Positions 58,601 to 64,000 of a stretch of 64,000 bases of DNA are shown here, one piece after another. The notes under the pieces are model-generated. The model had not been told where the DNA came from. It did not search any database and saw only the letters and a program-made list of their open reading frames with translations. Source of the stretch: Petasospora fabianii (lineage: Eukaryota; Ascomycota; Saccharomycetes; Phaffomycetales; Wickerhamomycetaceae). The translations under genes and the position numbers were made by a program. The stretch's first letter is position 1. Each line of letters starts with the position of its first letter. The stretch is from contig CP048717.1 of assembly GCA_022641835.1 (NCBI GenBank), forward strand, positions 1,116,001-1,180,000, in the 5' to 3' direction.

Positions 58601-58976
58601 ACCATGTAAGCACAAAGTCACGTAGCACATACCGAACAATTGTATCTGTTGATCTGTTGAAATCTGTGCTCCACTCAGGTTCATCGAACGTATCGTTCAG
58701 TTTGATGATTTCAGCTTCTCTGTCCCAGTCGTCTGATCGTGTGAAGGCGAAACGTGGGAATTGCGTGCGCAGGTTCTTATCGTCATGCTTTGGTAGACGA
58801 ATGATTACCGATCCAGCTGCTAAGAGAGCAAAGAATACAAGAGTGATCAGCGTGAGCAGCGTTATGAAGGGGAGTATGAGTCGGATGAAGAAGAGCACAC
58901 CCAAAGTGATGCCGAGATACTGAAGCGCCGTGGTCGAATGATCATCAGAAACGGTGACTTCCCGCTGGACTCCCAT
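55614..58976 (-). CDS. MDM1: MDM1, ER-vacuole tether sorting nexin
   Basis: A 1120-residue protein from the ATG at 58976 (the frame starts two codons earlier at TTG; S. cerevisiae: 1127). Two hydrophobic segments near the N-terminus (about 17-58) anchor it in the ER. Then come a PXA domain (about 80-290), an RGS-like domain (about 425-560), an acidic linker, a PX domain (about 775-890) with YLIEIEKA and GRRFNQFYKL, and a C-terminal nexin domain (about 965-1105). This order defines Mdm1/SNX13-14. The protein tethers ER to the vacuole and marks lipid-droplet sites. NUP188 and SEC65 neighbour it in S. cerevisiae, as nearly here. Confidence 0.95.
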   Translation of the reverse strand: MGVQREVTVSDDHSTTALQYLGITLGVLFFIRLILPFITLLTLITLVFFALLAAGSVIIRLPKHDDKNLRTQFPRFAFTRSDDWDREAEIIKLNDTFDEPEWSTDFNRSTDTIVRYVLRDFVLTWFRSISQSDGFPNELRLQLRHAFLQLENRAKDIDVSKLLIIDIVPLITKHLTNVSTADETVVGEKNISGSAELELKVAKEYDHISKVHQFISLKSADSEKDKKAYARDRVSKIIEYILPKNELDSAPLQVLVRELMSNIVLFPLLRLLSDPDFWNQVIVKFSAATLKDRDQVRELRNAIEEQYNNPNSKILKAEPHGPLFDSKITPQMKQPEFQKYIKNIDTSKSALSLKQLKYYIAVQISRTHRINSKSDRFLKYRKRLNIAKDRIDKRIILLSSSTANSHERQESPSVLDRDVGSFISSLTITQILGNPSSLSFFMEFMEQRSRTILLQYWLTVQGIKDPLEDPHNPDYEEELSSSTELGDADDIKLIFSTFFDKDIMKISKRTYQEVKEFTQGTERSIEKYLRVRKLILMLQIEVFKRMEDRDLPDFKSSDLFLKLLASETFEQSLINEVDDLHEHGLGGEDDDGESDMPVIGEADDSMDGSFFDLENALTDILNKDHSGTVLPSEPSSEALSKKSADALKTDLFGSEEDGFLDQKPLFDDRDDIDDEDGIDDLDGGDIDADPNFFQVSHDVLNSKEGIAQLNQDIEKLTKQSEMLDPLILKAELTNNSNELRLLKKSKTSYQREIESKELLRQQLIVQENENSLYGKTNVAIDSWIKARSRGRDYIVYLIEIEKAPSQDDGASTTWMVGRRFNQFYKLNEILREQCPEVDTISFPKKKLVLKFQQKSLIDERRAQLQRYIQQLLEMPTVCQNKEFRKFLTAEEYKAPSSGLLSQSTELKGAAKNLYNGLYSGIDILSSKTSSVKTNDEIDDTLSEQGGRAEDMRKELENYESERATSKSFVKPITDLFIALFPLNSTNSWLRGRAIIVVLQQVLGSTIEKYIKGQVSGFASEAKMIEVVSMLQGILWPDGYFMKSGVPRTSPEKMKCKREARLLLEALMMDTLPKFVGQSGAKNASSRLYCMLQNEILNTNLVYEILDIVLEALFPGSIQGN

Positions 58977-59121
58977 TCTCAATAGGATCTAGCAGCCACA
59001 GACTCCTTTACTGCTCAAGAAGGTCTGGTAGGAAACGAAGAGAAAGAGTGCAGTCGTTTATATGGGCTGCTTTGTTAAGGGCCACTCGTCTGTTTTGATT
59101 TCGGGGTAACCCGACTGTTGA

Positions 59122-59127
59122 CACGTG
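59122..59127. promoter_or_regulatory. CACGTG box upstream of MDM1
   Basis: A single CACGTG 146 bases before the MDM1 ATG, within GACACGTGAG. Confidence 0.3.
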
Positions 59128-59227
59128 AGTTTTGGCAGATCTACGGTTACAAGCGGAATAACTTATTGTTTAGTGCTCGTAGTTTTATCATCTATTATGC
59201 TTCGATTGTTTATGCTGTTTAAAATGC

Positions 59228-59965
59228 TCATTTTGACTTTGACTTCTTCGTTTTCTTCGAGGAGCTTTGATCATCATCATCGTTTCTTCTCTTCTTGGAG
59301 CTCCTCGTTTTGTCTTCAGTGCTGTCTTTCTTCTCTTTCTTCTCCTTCTTATTCTTTTTCTCCTTCTTATCCTTCTTGTCCGTTAGATCTTTACCTGTTT
59401 CCTTTTTAGACTTCTCTTTCTTCTCTTTCTTCACCTTTTTCTCCTTCTTCTCTTTCTTCTCTTTCTTCTCCTTCTTCTCTTTCTTCTCCTTCTTCTCTTT
59501 CTTCTCCTTCTTCTCCTTCTTCTCCTTCTTTTCTGTCTTCTCCTTCTTCTGTTTTGACCCACTTGTCTTGTTGAAACTGGTCTTAATCTCCGAGAGATTA
59601 CTCGATATCACACCATCAGATGTGACTTTGGTCTCTGTAATTGTGACTTTCCCCCGTGTAGCATCTAACGTCTCACCACGTACAAACATCTTGTATAGTG
59701 GGGACTCGCCAACTGAGAGTCCACTAGCCACATACTTCTCCTGCTTAAAACTAACTCCTTCATCACCATCCTGATTCACATCTAAAGCTTTCAACTGGCC
59801 ATCAAAGAGTCTCTCCCACCAGGCATCAGCTCCTCCATTCGGCTGGTGACCGATACCCTTCTTGTCCTTCTTGTGTTTCACAAGGATCGGCTTTCTGATA
59901 CCACCGCGCTGCAGGGCTTCACCTTCCTTCCACCCAAACGACTTCAAATACCTGCTGCTGTCCAT
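59228..59965 (-). CDS. TMA23: TMA23, G-patch nucleolar ribosome-biogenesis protein
   Basis: A 245-residue protein (S. cerevisiae Tma23: 211). The first 60 residues match Tma23 closely: YLKSFGWKEGEALQRGGIRK, PILVKHKKDKKGIG and AWWERLFDGQLKALDV, a G-patch-like N-terminus. Residues 140-245 are an extreme run of lysine and glutamate (KKEKKEK repeats) from a purine-rich microsatellite. Tma23 is nucleolar and needed for small-subunit biogenesis. It is divergent to PRP24; the two genes are also adjacent in S. cerevisiae. Confidence 0.92.
   Translation of the reverse strand: MDSSRYLKSFGWKEGEALQRGGIRKPILVKHKKDKKGIGHQPNGGADAWWERLFDGQLKALDVNQDGDEGVSFKQEKYVASGLSVGESPLYKMFVRGETLDATRGKVTITETKVTSDGVISSNLSEIKTSFNKTSGSKQKKEKTEKKEKKEKKEKKEKKEKKEKKEKKEKKEKKEKKVKKEKKEKSKKETGKDLTDKKDKKEKKNKKEKKEKKDSTEDKTRSSKKRRNDDDDQSSSKKTKKSKSK
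59320..59555 (-). repeat. TMA23: Purine-rich microsatellite encoding KKEKKEK in TMA23
   Basis: About 230 bases of AAG/GAG/AAA codons in 9-base units (AAGAAGGAG and AAGAAAGAG types) on the minus strand give more than a dozen KKE repeats. Length is likely to vary between strains. Confidence 0.85.
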
Positions 59966-60082
59966 TGTATCTGCTCTGACTATCTGTGGTGAGTATTAGA
60001 GAGTTACAGATATCGTATAAAACTAGAGTAGTATTAGAGCCATGAGATAAAAAAAAATATATATATCGCCGGTACGGCCACG

Positions 60083-60088
60083 CTCATC
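60083..60088 (-). promoter_or_regulatory. PAC-core-like GATGAG upstream of TMA23
   Basis: CTCATC (reverse complement GATGAG) in CGCTCATCTC, 118 bases before the divergent TMA23 ATG; a core match to the ribosome-biogenesis PAC element. Confidence 0.3.
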
Positions 60089-60200
60089 TCTTCTTCTCCG
60101 CGAACTTGTTTGATTTGTAGAATCTGCATAAAGAGCACTTTGTTTACTCTTCAAGAAGGAACTACCACAGATACAGCGCCTTCAACGATTGCAATCAGGT

Positions 60201-63041
60201 ATGCAGGTTGACTCTTTTGAAGGATCTAGGGGTGATCTTGCCTCTGAGATCCAGCAACTGCGACAATCAGTGGCCTCATACGAGGAAGTAACAGCCAAGA
60301 GACTCGAGCTTGTGGAGAAGTATGCCATGACGTTTGAGGAAGTGGAGCAGTGGTATAACGATGCTTTGAAGTGTGAACTGGATGAAGAAGAATACGGCTT
60401 GCTTTATATGGTCTTCTATGAGAAATTGTCCCCTGACCATCGCAGTACGCGGTTCTATCAGATGTGTCTCGAATACTACCTCAATTGGCTTATCAAGGGT
60501 CCACCACCAGGATTTGAAGATTGTGAGCTGTTCCAGGACAGGGACTTCACAGACCTCATAAACGATGCTTGGAACTACAACTCAAAGGATTTCAACTCGT
60601 CGCATTTGCTTTTCGATTTACAATTAAAGTTTGTGTGGTACCAGAGTGGCTATTCGATCAAAGGTCTTGTTGATGAAGAACATGCGGTAGTAACAAAGGA
60701 ATATCCAACAAATTCTCTACAGTCAGTTGTTGAGCTCTTTAAAGAACAACTCGGGAGACCACACGCCCAGCTTGATGAGACTTTTTCCCGCTTTTCGAGG
60801 TTCATTTCAACGAACTTTGGAAGCGAGTATGATACACTCATGCTCGAAGCCAATAGCATCTACCAAAAGACAAAGAAAGCACAAGAAATGATCACAGCGA
60901 ACTCTCTTGAATCCATCTCGTCACTACCGAAGAAACAACGTGATATCTCTCTGGTATCTCCTGTATTTGAGACATCTCTTATCCAATCCAATACGCCATC
61001 AATCTGGGAACAATACATCACAATCCTCTACGAATTCCAAGCACCAGACAACCTCATTTCATCAACTCTTCGCAGATTCATCAGATTCCATCCATCATAC
61101 ACACCAGCTTACATTGAAGCTCTACGAAACATTGAAATTGAAGCCATGACAGTCTCAGAAATTGAGACCCGTATCCAGAAAGAAGCTCTGCTGACACTAC
61201 TTGACTCCCAATATTGGTCAGACCTAGTCGTTGCCCTTCTCCTTGCCAATGAGAAACTTGGTAGAACAGAGGTCAACTTCCAACAATATTTCAAACAAGC
61301 ACTTCAAAGACAAGATGTCTTCCACTCGGTTGAGAGGGTCATTGCCACCATCTTCGAAAAGCGTGGTGAACTCGTTTCTGCTAGGAAAGTCTATGAACAA
61401 CTGACCAACACCTTCACCAGTGAGGCTGAAGGATGGTTGGTCTCTTATAACTTCGAACGAAGACACGGGGATTTGAAACAGGCATATAGGGTACTAGTTG
61501 CAGCTGTCAATAGGGCTGAGCAGCTTGACTGGCCCGAGAGAATCTTTGAGGAGGCCCTCAGATTCCAGGAACTCTATGGTGATGTTGAGACTTATCGCTC
61601 ACTTAAAGTAAGGATTCAGAAGAAGAAAAAAGATGTTGAAGCTATAAGGGCTGCATCTGCTGAGAACATTGCTGCTGAACACCTTCAAGAACTGGAGATT
61701 GATGTTGGTTCAAACAAACGTAAAGCTGATGATATAAGCGACAGTGAGGATATGGAGGTCGAGTCCACCAAGAAGACTGAGACTACGAGAGACCGTGAGA
61801 ATCTTACGGTTGCTGTGCGTAATCTTCCTGCTAATGTTCAGGAGAAAACAATCACTAGCTTCTTCAAAGATTGTGGCCCCATCAGGGAGATCAAGATCAT
61901 ACAATCTGAGGCTTCATCTCAGGCCAACGTGGAGTTCACAGAGGAGAGGGATGTCCTTCGTGCCCTCACCAAGGACTACAAGTACATATCTGGTAACGAG
62001 ATCAGAGTCCAACGCCTTCAGCAGAACACACTGTTTGTCACTAATTTCCCTCCAACCTTCACCAAAGATGATCTCAACCAACTTTTTACACCAGTTGGCC
62101 CAGTTGCTGCCATACGTCTTCCATCCCTCAAGTTCAACACTCAACGTCGTTTTGCCTATGTGGAGTATCTTGACTCTTCCAATGCACAAGCTGCAGTAGG
62201 TCTCTTGAACGGTAAGGATGTCGATGGTTTCTTCCTCTCCGTCCAGATCTCAGATCCAACATCTAAGCAAAATAGATCAGGAGCGGCGGAGGAAGGTCGT
62301 GAGCTATACATCAAAAAGCTCGATTTCTTCAAAGTCACAACCAATAAGGTCAAACTGTTATTTGAGAAGTATGGTACCGTTGAAAGCGTTCATTTACCGC
62401 TCAGTAACAGAAATCGTGCCTTGAACAAGAAGCATGATGGTTATGGATTCGTTGTTTTCAAGACAGCCGAAGAGGCACAAGCTGCTGTACAGGGACTCAA
62501 TATGGCTACTCTCGAGGGACGTGCCATTGAGGTTTCCATAGCGGAGAAGAAATCGTTGAGAGCCAAAAAGGAGGAGAGTAGAGCCTTGAAGGATTACTCC
62601 AACTCTGAGAATGCCATTGCGGTGGTTGATCTTCCTGATACTGTCAGCAGGGCACAGTTGGAAGAGTTCTTCAGTACTGTTGGTGAAGTTGAGGATGTTG
62701 TCTTGGAGCCGAAGGTATCAGGAGCTATTATTGTCTTTAAGGACAGTAACGCTGCCGGTTCTGCTTCTCTCAAGATGGAAGGTGCGACTCTAGGGGACTA
62801 CAAGGTCAGAATTACAACAGTCAAGAACATGAGATTGGCCGGTGCTCCAATCAAGAAGACCCATAATGGTGCTGCTCCAATGATTCCTTCGAACCTGCGC
62901 AGACGTCAGCTCCAGGCTCCTACCCATATGACTAAAACACATCCAGCAGCAACATCACCTGCTCAGACTACAACGGATGCCGAGACGAAACCACCACGCT
63001 CTAATGCTGACTTCCGAGCCATGTTGTTTGGTAAAAAGTAA
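60201..63041 (+). CDS. PRP24: PRP24/SART3-type U4/U6 snRNP recycling factor with N-terminal HAT region
   Basis: A 946-residue protein from the ATG at 60201 (the frame runs four codons up to TTG). Residues 20-460 are a helical repeat region of HAT type (for example WYNDALKCELDEEEYGLLYM and YEQLTNTFTSEAEGWLVSYN). Four RRMs follow at about 533-603, 608-685, 700-775 and 802-870, with LTVAVRNLPAN, NTLFVTNFPP, RELYIKKLDF and NAIAVVDLPD. The end, NADFRAMLFGKK, fits the Lsm2-8-binding tail of Prp24/SART3. Known function is annealing U4 and U6 snRNAs. S. cerevisiae Prp24 (444 residues) lacks the HAT half; this gene has the layout of S. pombe and animal SART3. Adjacent to TMA23, as in S. cerevisiae. 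Confidence 0.93.
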   Translation: MQVDSFEGSRGDLASEIQQLRQSVASYEEVTAKRLELVEKYAMTFEEVEQWYNDALKCELDEEEYGLLYMVFYEKLSPDHRSTRFYQMCLEYYLNWLIKGPPPGFEDCELFQDRDFTDLINDAWNYNSKDFNSSHLLFDLQLKFVWYQSGYSIKGLVDEEHAVVTKEYPTNSLQSVVELFKEQLGRPHAQLDETFSRFSRFISTNFGSEYDTLMLEANSIYQKTKKAQEMITANSLESISSLPKKQRDISLVSPVFETSLIQSNTPSIWEQYITILYEFQAPDNLISSTLRRFIRFHPSYTPAYIEALRNIEIEAMTVSEIETRIQKEALLTLLDSQYWSDLVVALLLANEKLGRTEVNFQQYFKQALQRQDVFHSVERVIATIFEKRGELVSARKVYEQLTNTFTSEAEGWLVSYNFERRHGDLKQAYRVLVAAVNRAEQLDWPERIFEEALRFQELYGDVETYRSLKVRIQKKKKDVEAIRAASAENIAAEHLQELEIDVGSNKRKADDISDSEDMEVESTKKTETTRDRENLTVAVRNLPANVQEKTITSFFKDCGPIREIKIIQSEASSQANVEFTEERDVLRALTKDYKYISGNEIRVQRLQQNTLFVTNFPPTFTKDDLNQLFTPVGPVAAIRLPSLKFNTQRRFAYVEYLDSSNAQAAVGLLNGKDVDGFFLSVQISDPTSKQNRSGAAEEGRELYIKKLDFFKVTTNKVKLLFEKYGTVESVHLPLSNRNRALNKKHDGYGFVVFKTAEEAQAAVQGLNMATLEGRAIEVSIAEKKSLRAKKEESRALKDYSNSENAIAVVDLPDTVSRAQLEEFFSTVGEVEDVVLEPKVSGAIIVFKDSNAAGSASLKMEGATLGDYKVRITTVKNMRLAGAPIKKTHNGAAPMIPSNLRRRQLQAPTHMTKTHPAATSPAQTTTDAETKPPRSNADFRAMLFGKK

Positions 63042-63157
63042 GTTAGCAGTTATGGATAAGCGTTCTTGTATTCATTATTAAAATTACCAGAACCACCAGC
63101 AAATACGTAAGTTGTAGTAGTCAGTGATCATTCATTGTATTAGTTTGTAGCCAAACA

Positions 63158-64000
63158 TCACTCTGAAAGAGTCTCTTTGAGCTCACCAATCTGAGCCACC
63201 AACTGCTCAACCAATGGTGTCCTTATCTTATCTTCGCCTTCGAATAATCTCTGTTCCTCATGAGTAGTTGGTATGACCCTCGAAGTCAAGTACTTTGGAT
63301 GAGCAAGGAAATGATTGAAGGAGCCGATGAGCGCCTTTCTTCCTGATGACGTATCCAAGCCTGGAACAATCTCAAGTGCATTCTGTGACATACCAGGAGA
63401 TGATTGAATGTACTCAAGGTAGAGTGACTGCATAGCCTTCTGGATAATGATGATCTGTTCGGTCTCCTGGAGAGCTGCAGTGGTGATGGCAACGGAATCC
63501 TGAGACCAGCTGTGAATTGTTGATGAGAACTGCTTGGAGAAGTAGCTGACAAATGCGCTTATCTCAGAGAGGAGTCTCACACCGAATTTACTCAAAAGAA
63601 TCAAGATGATAGCGAGAAGCCCATTGGTCCATATGCTGTGCAGCTTTGGGTTTGTCTGTACAAAGACGCCACCTTCCTGGATCGTCAAAGAGATTGGACT
63701 TTGAATGAGTGTCGAGAACAAGCCGGAAGAAATGAGCTGTTCAGCAACAAGGTCAACGGAGATCAATTCAACCATGTATGTGAGGGAGAGATCGGCAAAA
63801 ACAACATCATCGTTAACCTTCAAATTGTGGGAGTTGGAATACACATTCAAGAGTGACTTTAAAGTATCAAAGTCAACAAGAATAGTTGAAAGTCTCGATG
63901 TAAAACTGGTTGGTGGCTTGCAAGCAATCAATGCCTTGAACAAGGACACAATTAGGAGGATGTCCTCGATTCTCCCACCAACCTCGCCAACATTGACATT
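63158..64000 (-). CDS. NUP188: NUP188-like nucleoporin, C-terminal part (5' cut by window end)
   Basis: The frame is open to the last base of the window, so only the final 280 or so residues are visible; the only start-like codon near the edge is a GTG and is not used. The segment is helical, with a Ser-rich stretch and hydrophobic helices such as LLAIILILLSKFGVRLL, and ends GELKETLSE. It has no motif I can name alone. The call rests on position: in S. cerevisiae NUP188 directly neighbours MDM1, and MDM1, SEC65 and URA5 are all close here. Nup188 is a scaffold of the inner ring of the nuclear pore. Confidence 0.55.
   Translation of the reverse strand, partial: NVNVGEVGGRIEDILLIVSLFKALIACKPPTSFTSRLSTILVDFDTLKSLLNVYSNSHNLKVNDDVVFADLSLTYMVELISVDLVAEQLISSGLFSTLIQSPISLTIQEGGVFVQTNPKLHSIWTNGLLAIILILLSKFGVRLLSEISAFVSYFSKQFSSTIHSWSQDSVAITTAALQETEQIIIIQKAMQSLYLEYIQSSPGMSQNALEIVPGLDTSSGRKALIGSFNHFLAHPKYLTSRVIPTTHEEQRLFEGEDKIRTPLVEQLVAQIGELKETLSE

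Noticed and set aside
59295-59774. Phe/Ser-rich frame opposite TMA23
   Set aside because: It is the complement of the lysine-rich microsatellite.

Overview
This window is ordinary nuclear DNA of a budding yeast (Saccharomycotina). The case rests on compact genes, a few short introns mostly at extreme 5' ends with TACTAAC-type branch sites, and about 35 conserved yeast proteins. CTG is read as leucine at a conserved GatB position (33468-33470), so a CTG-serine species is unlikely. Many neighbour pairs match Saccharomyces cerevisiae: STE7/DHH1, DMO2/CMR1, GEM1/BOL3, PRT1/PRE10, MDM1/NUP188 and TMA23/PRP24. The right end interleaves genes that lie on two sister blocks in S. cerevisiae (YML103-106 and YMR268-274), as expected of a lineage that never underwent the whole-genome duplication. 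PRP24 keeps a long N-terminal helical-repeat half that S. cerevisiae has lost. A Phaffomycetaceae-type yeast (Cyberlindnera/Wickerhamomyces relatives) would fit, but the species is a guess.

Layout. 1-7 kb: a PIN-like carrier (5' cut by the window), an F-box protein, a TRE1/TRE2-type transferrin-receptor-like protein and spliced TIM17. 7.5-19.3 kb: STE7 and DHH1 (divergent), ADE5,7, NIP100, a spliced mitochondrial carrier and DMO2. 19.4-30.5 kb: YAK1, a tandem pair of small mitochondrial MTC3-like genes, spliced COG1, VRG4, CMR1, spliced HCR1 and a PAR32-like protein. 30.8-41.9 kb: GEP3 and PET112 (divergent), RPA43, KAP120, spliced GEM1 and RCE1. 42.6-50.3 kb: URA5, SCD5, an NSRP1-like protein, BOL3 and PRT1. 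50.7-64 kb: a long coiled-coil protein, SEC65, spliced PRE10, MDM1, TMA23, PRP24 and the 3' end of a NUP188-like gene.

The genes are housekeeping and do not form one pathway. Themes are mitochondrial biogenesis (TIM17, GEP3, PET112, GEM1, DMO2, BOL3), translation and mRNA fate (DHH1, HCR1, PRT1), RNA polymerase I and ribosome assembly (RPA43, TMA23), signalling (STE7, YAK1), trafficking (COG1, VRG4, SCD5, MDM1, SEC65) and nuclear transport (KAP120, NUP188). I found no tRNA, rRNA, transposon, virus-like element, centromere or telomere.

I did not find an exotic undescribed system. The best leads are a 13-base motif shared by four promoters 100-156 bases before the ATG, two perfect hairpins side by side in the PAR32-like/GEP3 gap, the SART3-like PRP24, six introns with very short branch-to-acceptor distances (two of which change the protein start), clusters of CACGTG and ACGCGT boxes, and an 825-base divergent region that may hold a structured RNA.
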